Counted from the stretch's first letter, positions 38,072 through 48,356 are shown. The stretch is DNA of 64,000 nt from Dyadobacter sandarakinus (GCF_016894445.1 NZ_CP056775.1:994001-1058000), one strand, 5' to 3'. Numbers and translations: made by a program. The notes: generated by a model not told the origin, from the sequence alone.

Positions 38072-38898
38072 ATGCCCAGCAATTTAATCCGCCTTACAGC
38101 TATTCTAAAAGGACTCTGGCCAGTATTTACCACCTTGACAATGTCAGGCTGTGATCATTTTGAATTTAGCCCTAATCAGACCATAGACAAACACACTCCC
38201 CGGAACCTGAATGCTGCAAACCTGCAAAAGCTAAATCAAAATCCGGTTGATGATACTGTAACCATTGCCTTTGTGGGGGGTTGCATCGTTGGTATAACGA
38301 GCAAGAACGGTTTGTGGCCAAGGTCAATGCGATGCCGGCGATCGATTTGGTCCTGCTAGCTGGTGACATTTCTGATTTCGGCCTTTTACAAGAATTTAAA
38401 TGGGTAAGCCAAAGGCTGGCCAAATTGAATAAACCTTACTTCGGTGTGATTGGAAATCATGATCTGGTCGCTAATGGTGAAGCAGTATATACAAGCATCT
38501 TCGGTCCAACAGACTATTCATTCGTCTATGATAGCATCAAGTTTATTGCGCACAACACCAACAGCTTAGAATACTCAGATCGGAAGGTCCCAAACATGAA
38601 TTGGCTCAGCTCAGAAATGAGTGAGTCCAGCACAGTCAAATATATTATCACCATTTTGCATGTACCTCCTTTCAGTCCACTGGAATTTAACCAGGAGTTG
38701 GTGGAGTCATACACATCCTTGCTACAACACAATCCAAAGGTGCTGCTTTCATTGCATGGCCATGTCCATCAGCATATGGACTTTTATCCTTTTGGTGATG
38801 GTGTCAGGTACATGACCAGCTACGCTTTCAATCAAAATGCCTTTGTACTGTTACAAATTGTCGAAGGAAAGGTTCTAAAGAGCATCATTAACTACTAA
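38072..38898 (+). pseudogene. Lipoprotein metallophosphoesterase, frameshifted in its first metal motif
   Basis: The first frame (38072 onward) has a lipoprotein signal ending TLTMSGCDHF and then DDTVTIAFVG. The second frame, from 38281, reads HRWYNEQERFVAKVN, LVLLAGDISDF, YFGVIGNHDLVANGE, HVPPFSPLEF and SLHGHVHQHMDF. These are the calcineurin-like metal motifs, complete except for the first Asp, which is lost exactly where the frames meet (gtggggggttgcat, 38275-38284). Homologues read FVGD..RWY there. It is either a true inactivating lesion or a G-run sequencing error. Confidence 0.8.
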
Positions 38899-38901
38899 GC
38901 T

Positions 38902-39483
38902 ATGAAAAATACCGTTTCGGCAATGACCTTCCTGCTTTGGATTATAGCAGGGCCATGCCACGCGCAAAATACAAGAAGCATTCTTCCGGAATATGTCTCC
39001 ACTCAATATGCCGGCAGCGTAGGATGGATGAGCCTTGGCGCCGGGTACAACCTGTTCAAACACCGTACGAGACTTGGAGTCCAGTACGGGTTTGTTCCAA
39101 AAGAAAAAGGCGGAAGGCTGCACATCTTGTCATCCTCATTTGATTTCAAACCATATGTACTTCATATCTCAAACAAGTTTGACTTCAACCCTGTTGATCT
39201 AGGAGTAAAAGTCAGCTACCATTTTGGCGAGCAATTCCACATTAAATGGCCATCCAGGTACCCTGACGGTTACTACTGGTGGAAATCTGCGCTAAGGTTA
39301 CATCTATCTACCGAAACCGCGCTAACATACAAGTTTTCAAATTTGGGTACAGTTAAATCATTAACACCATACCTTGAATTGAATTCTGCTGACTTATACA
39401 TGGTCAGTTACATCTTAAATCTTAAGTCTTTATCATTTGGCAATATTATTAAAGCAGGCGTAGGACTAAGAATTGGCCTTTAG
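38902..39483 (+). CDS. Small secreted or outer-membrane beta-barrel protein
   Basis: 193 residues. Signal peptide MKNTVSAMTFLLWIIAGPCHAQ. The mature part alternates hydrophobic and polar residues as in small barrels (GWMSLGAGYNLFKHRTRLGV, GFVPKEKGGRLHILSSSFDF) and ends in IIKAGVGLRIGL, a typical last strand. It starts 3 bp after the phosphoesterase stop, so it is in the same operon. The family is not recognised. Confidence 0.65.
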   Translation: MKNTVSAMTFLLWIIAGPCHAQNTRSILPEYVSTQYAGSVGWMSLGAGYNLFKHRTRLGVQYGFVPKEKGGRLHILSSSFDFKPYVLHISNKFDFNPVDLGVKVSYHFGEQFHIKWPSRYPDGYYWWKSALRLHLSTETALTYKFSNLGTVKSLTPYLELNSADLYMVSYILNLKSLSFGNIIKAGVGLRIGL

Positions 39484-39714
39484 TTTTCGTCTTTATTCCG
39501 CATTTACCTGGCATTATATACTTTGAAATTTTTACCAATTCTGTAAACGCACCTAACTAGATTTTAACAAGTAAATTCCCGTATGTAAGGAAAGATGGGG
39601 AAGGTCAATCTTCTTACGTTTGACATTGCCGGATGGTACGCCAATATTCGGCACAAGGATTGGTAATTGCCTGATTGTTTTATAACAACTATAGTATGCT
39701 TTCTTTAAGACACT

Positions 39715-40266
39715 ATGACCAATGTTGCAAATTATTGTTATTTTCTGATGCTCCTGGTTATGAGTGGACAGGCTATCTCACAACCATTCTATACACGCAT
39801 TCGTGGGGCATTTGGAGTAGAAAGCTTTGGAATTACACCAAAAGGTGCAATCTCTGCGGATGCAGCATTTAGCTATTACGAGCGGACATTCTGGAATTTA
39901 CAGGCAGGGATCGGTGTGATAAACAGGGGAAACTTCCGGAGTCCAACCCTATCATCAGCAATTACGCACTGCTTAATATTGAACCCCTATAAAAGGAAGT
40001 CCTGTTATCCACATCCAGGAAACTATTTAATTGAAAGCTTTTTTGAGGCCGGAACAGGAGGCTTCCTTGTGGATCGATACGATAACATACCGTTCACTGG
40101 TATCAAAAAACAAAGATTGCTTGCACCATCTGGAATAATAGGCTTCCGGTTCAATATAATTAGCAGACAATGGATTTATATCGTAAAACTCCGATACACC
40201 GTGCCGCTACTGGCTAATCCGCTTGCATCTCATGCTGGTGCTGGAATAAGTGTTGGTTGGCGGTAA
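39715..40266 (+). CDS. Small secreted or outer-membrane beta-barrel protein
   Basis: 183 residues. Signal peptide MTNVANYCYFLMLLVMSGQAISQ. The mature protein (FYTRIRGAFGVESFGITPKG, FYTRIRG-type start, end AGAGISVGWR) looks like another small barrel, in general build similar to the preceding gene but without obvious sequence identity. 231 bp separate it from the gene before. The function is unknown. Confidence 0.65.
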   Translation: MTNVANYCYFLMLLVMSGQAISQPFYTRIRGAFGVESFGITPKGAISADAAFSYYERTFWNLQAGIGVINRGNFRSPTLSSAITHCLILNPYKRKSCYPHPGNYLIESFFEAGTGGFLVDRYDNIPFTGIKKQRLLAPSGIIGFRFNIISRQWIYIVKLRYTVPLLANPLASHAGAGISVGWR

Positions 40267-40834
40267 CGCACGAGTTAAGCATTCATACGCGCATTCACAT
40301 GCGGGTTATGTTGTTTTTTATAAATCACTTAACATAACAAAAGTTATACGACAGTATTTAAATAATTTTTCAGTACTCTAATAGTGTTTCAAGGGATATT
40401 ATTGTATTTTACCGGATTTCCTTTTCGGCCATTATTTATAATGGCTTAGAATATATCCCTAATAAACAGATAAATTTTACATGGTAACTGTCAACAAATT
40501 TCAGTAGCATATATCCTTCCACTGGGGCCCCATTCGTGTTGGTACACGTGGAAGGACATTTGCTACATTAATTCGAATTGAAGAAATGCCTATGTAAAAC
40601 CTGGATCGTCATACTATAATGGTGGATCTTCTAGAAGAAGCCTTACAAAGCCTCAAACACTGTCACGTACATATTAGTGAGGAAGGTAGCACCTTCCGTA
40701 CTTAGATATCCAACTGTCGGAAGGATTTCTGTTTGATTAGCGAATAAAATTTTTTCAAAACTTGCAGTATCGCGAGTTGACTGCCGTCTATATGGGTTGG
40801 AAGTATTTTGTAACTCAATCGAACATTACCTATT
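40267..40834. other. Long intergenic region, 568 bp, with one hairpin
   Basis: No ORF. At about 40517-40556 the arms CCTTCCAC and GTGGAAGG enclose a 24-nt loop (tggggccccattcgtg and more). Short AGCATATATCCTTCC-like strings recur nearby. It probably holds the promoter of the giant T9SS gene at 40835, but no consensus can be named. Confidence 0.45.
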
Positions 40835-43495
40835 ATGAAAAAACATTTACTCTGGCAGTTATCGCTTTTGCTTTTTGCTTTTCAGATAACCTCAACTGGT
40901 CAGCCAGTATTTAAGTGGGATAAAAATTTTGGCAATGACGTTCGAAATGGAATGGGCATAACTGGTTGCAGCAGGGTTGCCCGGACTACTGACGGTAATT
41001 TTCTTATCCTTTCTCAGTCGTCCGAAGAAGCCGGCGAAGACAAATCAAATGCCGGGGCTGGTGCCTGGCTGATCAAAATCACGCAGGATGGTATCAGAAT
41101 CTGGGATAAGACATTCAGATATACTAATGCTTCATCAGTTGGTGACATCATTGCAACACCCGATGGCGGCAGTGTGATGGCAGTGGCCAGCTACAATACA
41201 AAGGGATCGACTGCCTCAGAGCCGGGCAGAGGTGATCATGATTACTGGATCGTCAAAATGTCCGCCAATGGAAACATCGAGTGGGACAGGACGCTGGGAG
41301 GGAGTTTAGAAGATGTTGTAACTTCTGTGATTCCAACGCGTGATGGTGGGTACATTGCCGCAGGTTACTCGGCATCCGGAGCCACGGGTGACAGAACTTC
41401 CGGATCCAGAGGAGGCCGTGATCTCTGGGTGGTGAAGCTATCAGCTTCTGGTCAATTGGAATGGGACAAATCATACGGCACATCCGGCAACGAGGATTAC
41501 GCCATCATCAGACCGGCACAGAATGGAGGTTATCTGATATCATCCCGGTCAGAAGCCCCCGCCGACGGAGACAAAACCAAAGTAAAGGGCGGGCTTGACT
41601 TCTGGACGATCAGGATTGATTCTGTGGGTAATAAGCTATGGGAGAAGACGTATGGGGGCACTGAAATGGAATACTTAAGTGAAGTTCTGCCGGAATCGGA
41701 TGGCTCTTTTGTTCTGGTGGGTTTTTCCTACTCCAATGCCGGCTTTGACAAAACAGAGGATCGCAAAGGTGGAATAGCCACCGATGGATGGATGATTAAG
41801 ATTGATTCTTTGGGCCAGGTTCTTTGGGACAAAACGTTGGGAGGAGCGAAAGCAGATGAGATTACCTATATTGAAAAAACAGCGGATGGAGGATATTTAA
41901 TAAGCGCAACAAGCCTGTCAGATGCTGGATATGATAAATCAGAGAACCAGAAGACCTACGACGATTCGGATATACAGGGTGATTTCTGGTTGATCAAACT
42001 GAATGCCCGGGGGAACAAGATCTGGGACAAAACGACCGGTGGGGACGGCGGTGACGGTCCACGGTACGGATCGGAGACATCACGCGGCAATTATGTGATG
42101 ATCGGATCTTCCAATTCAAACCTGTTCTATGCAAGGGGAGACCGCTCGATGTGGCGTAAAGGCAGATTTGATGTGTGGATGGCCTACCTTGAAGAAGACC
42201 AGCCGGCCCTCCCACAAACCACCCTCCGCATCAACGCCGGTGGACCGGATTTCACCACCGCCACCAAGAAGCTGTTTATTGGAGACAAATACTACTCCGG
42301 CGTAGACCGCACAAGCTCTATTACCTCAGGCGATATTCTCAATACAACAAATGACGCCCTGTATCAGTCTGCTCGTTGCTCTCCTTCATTCAACTACAAC
42401 ATTCCAGTTCGCAATGGTCAGGTGAACGTAACTCTGCACTTCGCTGAAACCTATTTCGGTGCTCCTGGCAAAAAAGGCGGTGCAGGCAGCCGTCGGTTTA
42501 ACGTGAACATTGAAGGCGTCCGCCAGTTGACAAACTATGACATATTTTCTGCAGCAGGAGGTGCTATGCGTGCCGTCCAGTTAACGATTTCCGTTATTGT
42601 AACAGACGGTGTACTGAATATTGATTTTTTGACCGGAGCGGCAGACTTGCCAAAAGTTTGTGCAATTGAAGTAATTGCGACAAGCACTACCCTTTCTCCG
42701 GTGGCCGATGCCTATGTACGGGAGGGCAGTTATGGCAGTAGCAATTTTGGACTTTTTGGAAACTTGGAGATCAAAAACTTTTCAGGTGATCCTGCCGTTC
42801 GTCGCTCTTCCTATCTAAGGTTTCAATTACCTGCATCCACCACAGTTGGTTCAGCGAAGCTTCGTATTTACGGACATAACCATGAAAACACAAAAGCTAT
42901 CTCTCTACATGCCTATGGTATCGACAATGACAACTGGACTGAAGTCGGCATCACAAAGTCCAATGCTCCAGGTGCGTCAACTTCTTCCCTCGGGTTTACG
43001 ACCATTACCGATGCATATAAATATTACGAGATTGATGTAACCAGCTATGTTAAAGCTCAACAGCAATCCGGAGAAAAGCTGGTGAGTCTGCTTCTTAGTG
43101 ACCCAAACAATAGAAATACAAGGATAATTTTAAATAGCCGGGAAGCTTCGGCCAATCCGCCGCAGCTAGTCATTCAAGCAACAAACAGTGCGGCAAGGCT
43201 AGGCCTGGAAGAAGTTTTATCAGAAGTACAGGAAAAGCAGCCGTCAATCATCTATCCAAATCCCGTCAAAGACCACTTTACCATTTCACTTTCGCCGGAA
43301 CATGCCGGTGCGATTTCTTTTGAAATGATCAATGCAGCTGGTAAAAGCCTCACTATTCCAGTACCTCAGAACGTCAAACCGGGTGAAAACACAAGACTTG
43401 ACATTGCCGGACAATCATTTAATCTAGGCATTTATTTGCTGAAAGTGGAGTCGGATACATTCACTGAGGCGATCAAACTGATAATAATTAAATAG
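40835..43495 (+). CDS. Giant T9SS protein: propeller-like repeats, malectin domain, DNRLRE domain
   Basis: 886 residues. A signal peptide ends near ITSTGQ. About seven repeats of 55-60 residues follow (to about residue 455), each with DGGYI.AGYS, DLWVVKLSASGQLEWDKSYG and similar, likely forming a beta-propeller. A malectin-like carbohydrate-binding domain (residues about 462-615: LRINAGGPDFTTATKKLF, VTLHFAETYFGAPG) follows. Then come a DNRLRE/CBM96-type domain (about 620-785: ADAYVREGSYGSSNFG, KLRIYGHNHEN) and a T9SS tail (IIYPNPVKDHFTISLS). This is a surface or secreted protein with sugar-binding potential. It is a tandem paralogue of the next gene. Confidence 0.85.
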   Translation: MKKHLLWQLSLLLFAFQITSTGQPVFKWDKNFGNDVRNGMGITGCSRVARTTDGNFLILSQSSEEAGEDKSNAGAGAWLIKITQDGIRIWDKTFRYTNASSVGDIIATPDGGSVMAVASYNTKGSTASEPGRGDHDYWIVKMSANGNIEWDRTLGGSLEDVVTSVIPTRDGGYIAAGYSASGATGDRTSGSRGGRDLWVVKLSASGQLEWDKSYGTSGNEDYAIIRPAQNGGYLISSRSEAPADGDKTKVKGGLDFWTIRIDSVGNKLWEKTYGGTEMEYLSEVLPESDGSFVLVGFSYSNAGFDKTEDRKGGIATDGWMIKIDSLGQVLWDKTLGGAKADEITYIEKTADGGYLISATSLSDAGYDKSENQKTYDDSDIQGDFWLIKLNARGNKIWDKTTGGDGGDGPRYGSETSRGNYVMIGSSNSNLFYARGDRSMWRKGRFDVWMAYLEEDQPALPQTTLRINAGGPDFTTATKKLFIGDKYYSGVDRTSSITSGDILNTTNDALYQSARCSPSFNYNIPVRNGQVNVTLHFAETYFGAPGKKGGAGSRRFNVNIEGVRQLTNYDIFSAAGGAMRAVQLTISVIVTDGVLNIDFLTGAADLPKVCAIEVIATSTTLSPVADAYVREGSYGSSNFGLFGNLEIKNFSGDPAVRRSSYLRFQLPASTTVGSAKLRIYGHNHENTKAISLHAYGIDNDNWTEVGITKSNAPGASTSSLGFTTITDAYKYYEIDVTSYVKAQQQSGEKLVSLLLSDPNNRNTRIILNSREASANPPQLVIQATNSAARLGLEEVLSEVQEKQPSIIYPNPVKDHFTISLSPEHAGAISFEMINAAGKSLTIPVPQNVKPGENTRLDIAGQSFNLGIYLLKVESDTFTEAIKLIIIK

Positions 43496-43550
43496 ACCAG
43501 TAACCGCAGTCCGACGGCAAACAAGCCAAGGGTGTAACTTAATTGTATTT

Positions 43551-46500
43551 ATGAAAAAAATTTTAATCCAAACATTCATAGTGTTTTGCCTGGGTTCACT
43601 GGGAAGTGTTCTTGCGCAGCCTTCTATAAAATGGCAAAAGTCATTTGGGAACGGAATAGGTGACTGTTGCGGAGCAGCTTATCCTGATAAAATTATAAAG
43701 ACATCGGATGACAATCTGGTTATTGCCAGTACTGCATCCCATGAAAACCAGAGTGATAAGACCGAACCAGGCCTGAATGGCCGGGATCCCTGGATCATCA
43801 AGTTGAATGCGGACGGTCAGAAGATATGGGACAAAACGCTCCGTGAGGCTGATGCAGTTTCAAATGTCGCAATTACGGAAACCAGCGATGGCGGTTACGT
43901 TGTATGCGCTGGTTCCAAGGCGGGCATAGGTGGTGATAAGACGCAAAACACGCAAGGGGGATTGGATTACTGGATTATCAAGCTGTCCGCAAGTGGCAAT
44001 ATCGAATGGGACAGGACTTTTGGAGGTAGTGGCGACGACACTCCGGGCGCGGTTTTTCAGACTAATGACGGCAACTTCCTGGTTACGGGCACTTCGCAAT
44101 CTGTTGCCGGAGGCGATAAATCAGCGCCCAACACAGCGGAGGCTAACCTTTGGGTAGTAAAGTTTTCACCTACCGGTGAGAAACTTTGGGACAAGACGTT
44201 CGGGGGCGATGGAAGTTTTTATGGCGGTCTTGGGGTGCAGGCCAATGATGGCGGTTATTTGGTCGCCGGCTATTCGGATGCGGGTTCGGGCGGTAATGGA
44301 AATCTTGATTTTATCGCTTTTAAAATAAATCCCGATGGTAATCTGATTTGGAATAAAACTTATGGTGGGACAGGTTTTGAGGTGCTTAGGCATCTTTATG
44401 CTGTTAAAGACGAAGGCTTCATTCTGGCCGGATATTCGGACTCAGGCATAGGAGGGGACAAATCAGACATTAACAGGGGTGCCTGGGATGGCTGGATGAT
44501 CAAAATTTCGTCTACGGGCACAAAACGATGGGACAGAACACTGGGCGGAACGGAAGAAGATGAAATCTATTACGTAGAACAAACGCAGGATGGGGGCTAT
44601 CTGGCCGCGGTTTCGAGCAATTCAAATGCGGGTTATGAGAAGTCCGAAAATATGAAGGATGAATATCCCTTCTCCCGGGATTTCTGGGTCGTCAAGCTTG
44701 ACGCAAATAGGAAAAAGGTTTGGGATAAATCCATCTTCAATGACTGGGAGGATCAAATCCGGATCGCTACTGAAATTTCTCCTGGGAATTATGTCGTCGG
44801 AGGTCGCTGCGATAATTACAATCCGTATACTCCTACGACAGATCGAAAGGCTCCTGGTAAAGGGACGTCCGATATGTGGTTTATAGGCTTCAGCGATACA
44901 CCCAATCCACAGACGCTGGCATCGTTTTCTGTGAAAAAGAACGGTGGCACGTCAGCACTTGCCTGGCAGACCAACGCGGACGCTTACAGCACGCGCTTTG
45001 AAGTGGAACATGGTGTAAACAGCCATTGGAACCATGTGTTCACGGTGAAGAGTCCGGGAGCTGGTGCCCATGACTATACTTTTACACACCAGCTGCCCGT
45101 CGCAGGCTCAAATTTGTACCGGTTGAAAATGATAGATGTTTACGACAATATCACTTACTCGGCAGTTGGGCAGCTGACATTTGATTCTTCCGAAATCACT
45201 CCTCTAAATTTGCCCGTATTAGCTTGGGACAAAAGCCTTGGCAATGCATCGCCGGGGCATGAAGGATACCCTAATTTTCCAACGGTCAGAAAAACGCGCG
45301 ACGGTAATTTTATCATGATAGCGAACGCTACCAGTGAGGCGGAAGAGGATAAATCAGAGGCAGGCACCGATAACAACCCCTGGATCGTCAAGTTTACACC
45401 TGAGGGAACCCGCATTTGGGATAAAACCTTGACAAAAAACAGCACCGAACCCCCGTTTTCCAGCGACATTGTCCCCACAGCAGATGGCGGTTACCTGCTT
45501 TGCGCGCAGGGTCGGTTTAGCATGGCGGGAAATGAAGTTGAACCCGGTAAAGGTGGTACTGACTTCTGGGTTGTAAAGTTGTCTGCAAATGGGTCAGTTG
45601 TGTGGGACAAACTGATCGGCGGGCCCGGTGAAGACATTCCACACAAGATCATTCAAACTGCGGACGGAGGAATTCTGGTTGGAGGAACGTCCGATTCAGG
45701 CATTGGTGGCAATAAAACCTCGGCCTCAAAGGGAAGTGTAGATTTCTGGGTAGTCCGGCTGTCGCCGACCGGCAATGTGCTATGGGATGCGACATTTGGA
45801 ACATCAGGCGCGGACAATCTGGAAGCCCTGCAACAAACAGAGGATGGCGGGTTTGTGCTGGCAGGATCGTCAAATGGTCCTGCGGACGGCGACAGGTCGG
45901 AGGCAAAAGGGTCCTTTGACTTCTGGGGGATAAAAGTAAATGCGGGTGGTGCATTGCTATGGGAACGTTCTCTTGGTGGGTCGCAGTCGGATGTGCTTAA
46001 CGACATGATCGTGAATCGTGATGGGGATATCTTGCTGATGGGTTTATCCTATTCACCAATCGGTTTTGATAAAACGGAGGACGTGATCAGGACCAATTAT
46101 AACGATGGCTGGTTGGTAAAATTAAATGATTCCGGTCAGGTCTTATGGGACCAGACGCTGGGCGGCACGGACAGAGATGAAATTGTTTATGCAGAGCAAA
46201 CCCGCGACGGAGGATACCTGCTGACCTGTGCCAGTAAGTCCGATTCCGGTTTCGACAAAACAGAAAATCAGAAAGAGTATGTGGACAGTGATTACCGCAG
46301 TGACTACTGGCTTGTCAAAGTGGATGGTGCGGGCAATAAATTGTGGGACAAGACGATTGGTGGAAGTGGATCGGATTTTCCGTGTTTTGGTACAGTGATG
46401 CCTAACGGCAGCTATTTTATGATTGGCAGTTCACAGTCTGACATCGTTTACCAGCCCGGGGACAGAACCGTTGTCCGTAAAGGCTTGCAAGATATATGGA

Positions 46501-47063
46501 TGGTTTCGTTATCAGCGGAAGAGCCTCCATTGCCGGTCACACTAACCAGCTTCACTGCAAGAAAAGAAGCCGCCACGACACTGCTCACGTGGCAAACCAC
46601 TTCCGAAACCCGCAGCGATTATTTCGGAATTCAGCATAGCCTGAATGGAAAAACATGGGAAGACATTGGAAAGGTGAATGCATTGGGTGAAATCGAAGGG
46701 CTGCACAATTATCATTTTGTGCATCAAAATCCTGCAAACGGAAACAATTACTACCGACTGAAAATGATGGATACAGACGCGTCATTTACTTACTCCACAA
46801 TGGAGCAAATTAAATTTGAATTTGGCTTCGAAGTGTCTGTATATCCAAACCCGGCAGCAGAAAGTGTTCATTTAGATGCACCGGATTGGTGGAAAGTAAA
46901 AGATGTTGAAGTCCTGAACAACCAAGGCAAAACGCTTTACAAATCCGTTAATAAGCCTATAAATCACATTAGGCTCAAAGCCTTCGAAACTGGGATGTAC
47001 TTCATCAAAATAACCTTAACCGACGGCACAACAACAACCCGAAAACTTGCGATAGTGCAATAA
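43551..47063 (+). CDS. Giant T9SS protein made of two propeller units
   Basis: 1170 residues. Signal peptide MKKILIQTFIVFCLGSLGSV..AQ. Unit 1 (about residues 22-550) has propeller repeats such as DPWIIKLNADGQKIWDK and GGYLVAGYSDAG, then a domain starting LASFSVKKNGGTSALAWQ. Unit 2 (about 553-1080) repeats the plan, starting again with LPVLAWDKSLGNASPG and ending with VTLTSFTARKEAATTLLTWQ. A single T9SS tail closes it (VSVYPNPAAESVHLDA). It is paralogous to the protein at 40835, without malectin or DNRLRE domains. The start lies 55 bp after the upstream stop. A strong terminator follows at 47066. Confidence 0.87.
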   Translation: MKKILIQTFIVFCLGSLGSVLAQPSIKWQKSFGNGIGDCCGAAYPDKIIKTSDDNLVIASTASHENQSDKTEPGLNGRDPWIIKLNADGQKIWDKTLREADAVSNVAITETSDGGYVVCAGSKAGIGGDKTQNTQGGLDYWIIKLSASGNIEWDRTFGGSGDDTPGAVFQTNDGNFLVTGTSQSVAGGDKSAPNTAEANLWVVKFSPTGEKLWDKTFGGDGSFYGGLGVQANDGGYLVAGYSDAGSGGNGNLDFIAFKINPDGNLIWNKTYGGTGFEVLRHLYAVKDEGFILAGYSDSGIGGDKSDINRGAWDGWMIKISSTGTKRWDRTLGGTEEDEIYYVEQTQDGGYLAAVSSNSNAGYEKSENMKDEYPFSRDFWVVKLDANRKKVWDKSIFNDWEDQIRIATEISPGNYVVGGRCDNYNPYTPTTDRKAPGKGTSDMWFIGFSDTPNPQTLASFSVKKNGGTSALAWQTNADAYSTRFEVEHGVNSHWNHVFTVKSPGAGAHDYTFTHQLPVAGSNLYRLKMIDVYDNITYSAVGQLTFDSSEITPLNLPVLAWDKSLGNASPGHEGYPNFPTVRKTRDGNFIMIANATSEAEEDKSEAGTDNNPWIVKFTPEGTRIWDKTLTKNSTEPPFSSDIVPTADGGYLLCAQGRFSMAGNEVEPGKGGTDFWVVKLSANGSVVWDKLIGGPGEDIPHKIIQTADGGILVGGTSDSGIGGNKTSASKGSVDFWVVRLSPTGNVLWDATFGTSGADNLEALQQTEDGGFVLAGSSNGPADGDRSEAKGSFDFWGIKVNAGGALLWERSLGGSQSDVLNDMIVNRDGDILLMGLSYSPIGFDKTEDVIRTNYNDGWLVKLNDSGQVLWDQTLGGTDRDEIVYAEQTRDGGYLLTCASKSDSGFDKTENQKEYVDSDYRSDYWLVKVDGAGNKLWDKTIGGSGSDFPCFGTVMPNGSYFMIGSSQSDIVYQPGDRTVVRKGLQDIWMVSLSAEEPPLPVTLTSFTARKEAATTLLTWQTTSETRSDYFGIQHSLNGKTWEDIGKVNALGEIEGLHNYHFVHQNPANGNNYYRLKMMDTDASFTYSTMEQIKFEFGFEVSVYPNPAAESVHLDAPDWWKVKDVEVLNNQGKTLYKSVNKPINHIRLKAFETGMYFIKITLTDGTTTTRKLAIVQ

Positions 47064-47065
47064 AT

Positions 47066-47098
47066 ATTGAAGGGCTGCCTGCCAGGTAGCCCTTCAAT
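47066..47098 (+). terminator. Strong hairpin after the giant T9SS genes
   Basis: ATTGAAGGGCT and AGCCCTTCAAT pair perfectly. An inner CCT/AGG pair sits around the GCC loop, set off by a single G/T mismatch. It begins 2 bp after the stop codon. It lacks a long T-run, so it may act as a terminator or as an mRNA-stabilising 3' end. Confidence 0.7.
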
Positions 47099-47805
47099 GA
47101 AGCTATTTTAGGCCAATAGCAATTGGAAAATTCAAGCACTAATCGGAAAAGCAAGGCTTTAATCGGTTTTTGAAATACCACCGGTTCATATGACAAAGCT
47201 TGCCTGAGGGATGTGCAGCTGCTTGTAGATCTGGTGCCGATCAGCAATTTCAGCATGATAAATTCCACAACTTTCCTTTTAAAAAGCACGGACTTCCTGC
47301 CGCCGGGCGGCCCAGTTTTTTTATTTCGTTGTAAGTTGTTAATATAAATGATGTTACTAATTGTATTGTACACAATAACTAGTAGTAAAATGTATGTTGT
47401 ATAATTAACATTATGGCCAATAAGCAAGCACACAGATTTAAACATCATTATCTTTGATGTAATTGCATGCTAGTTAATTTAGTTGGTGAGTCAATAGGTG
47501 AGTAAGAGATTTGAAAGGCTATAAATCTTTGATTAATAGATTGCTATTTAGATAGGTATGATCCCAGCGGGATCACTGGAAGAAATAACAAAAAGCATCA
47601 AAAGCCTGCAAATCAAACGATTGCAGGCTTTTTTCTTTGCCGCAACTATACGAAAACGTTCAAATATTCTCAAAGTTTTGGTGAGTGATTCGGTGAGTCA
47701 ATCAGTCTGCAAAGTTTACTCACCAGAATCACTAATCGCACATTCCGTTGCTACGGAAGCCTTAAAACTATCTACAAATACAAAGAGACCATCCTGTTTG
47801 CGGGT
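47099..47805. other. Intergenic region, 707 bp, with terminator and GGTGAGT repeats
   Basis: No convincing gene. It contains paired GGTGAGT motifs at about 47485-47506 and again at about 47680-47701 (each two copies about 11 bp apart), an inverted ACTCACC near 47720, a short palindrome GATCCCAGCGGGATC at 47559, and the terminator at 47600. The region directly precedes a tyrosine recombinase remnant and may be an old attachment site. Confidence 0.5.
47600..47634 (+). terminator. Rho-independent terminator
   Basis: AAAAGCCTGCAA and TTGCAGGCTTTT pair perfectly over 12 bp around a 9-nt loop and end in TTTTTTC. No intact gene lies directly upstream on either strand. It may have belonged to a lost RNA or protein gene next to the integration site. 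Confidence 0.75.
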
Positions 47806-48097
47806 CGCGGGCTGGCACTGCCTGTGCCGGGTAATTAAAAGATGAAAGATTATCTGAAAGAGATTGTCGTAATCTGCGGGATTAATAAGATTCTCAATTT
47901 ACACGTTGCCAGGCCATACCTTGGCCACAACCGTGACGCTGCAAAATGGTGTGCCGATTGAGACTGTTTCTAAAATGCTTGGGCATACTAACATTCGCAC
48001 TAGGCAGATTTATGCGAAGATTTTTGTTACGAAGGTCAGTGAAGATATGGAGGCTTTGAAAGGTAGGCTCTCACGAAGGTCTGGTATTGAAGGTTAG
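47806..48097 (+). pseudogene. C-terminal remnant of a CTnDOT-like tyrosine recombinase
   Basis: The first frame reads LALPVPGN, TAA, KMKDYLKEIVVICGINKILN, LHVAR. Then the frame changes by one base to HTLATTVTLQNGVPIETVSK, MLGHTNIRTRQIYAKI, ending 48097. Homologues have PVPSNQK.NAYLKEI and ARHTFATT in one frame. The Arg-His pair is split by the frameshift near 47911; the catalytic Tyr (IYAKI) survives. The N-terminal DNA-binding and core domains are absent, so it is inactive debris of an integrative element. Confidence 0.82.
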
Positions 48098-48356
48098 CGC
48101 TGCACCCCCTTTCTCACGATCCCTCCTGTTTGTGAGAGAGGATTACGGGAGAGAAGGTGAAAACAATAGGAGATAAATTATAAAAACGGTTGATCAAGCC
48201 TTCATGAACTACCCTCGAAGTTTCACAGAAATTTGCCCGTGCGAATTAACTTGATGCATCAACTAGGAGGCGCAATTTGTGATACTACGCCAATTGTGAG
48301 GCAAGATTTAATTGCTCGAATTATAAAGTTTGTAACGGAAATATGTCACACACCCG

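Noticed and set aside
47005..47448. Minus-strand open frame of 147 codons after the giant T9SS gene
   Set aside because: It overlaps the T9SS gene end and the terminator hairpin, has no recognisable domain, and its composition looks like an antisense of non-coding DNA.
47559..47573. GATCCCAGCGGGATC as the 3' end of a tRNA gene
   Set aside because: It could look like a T-arm and acceptor end, but no tRNA body, anticodon arm or CCA-consistent fold lies upstream.
47558..47845. Plus-strand open frame of 95 codons
   Set aside because: It runs through a rho-independent terminator and the start of the recombinase remnant in the wrong frame; no domain.
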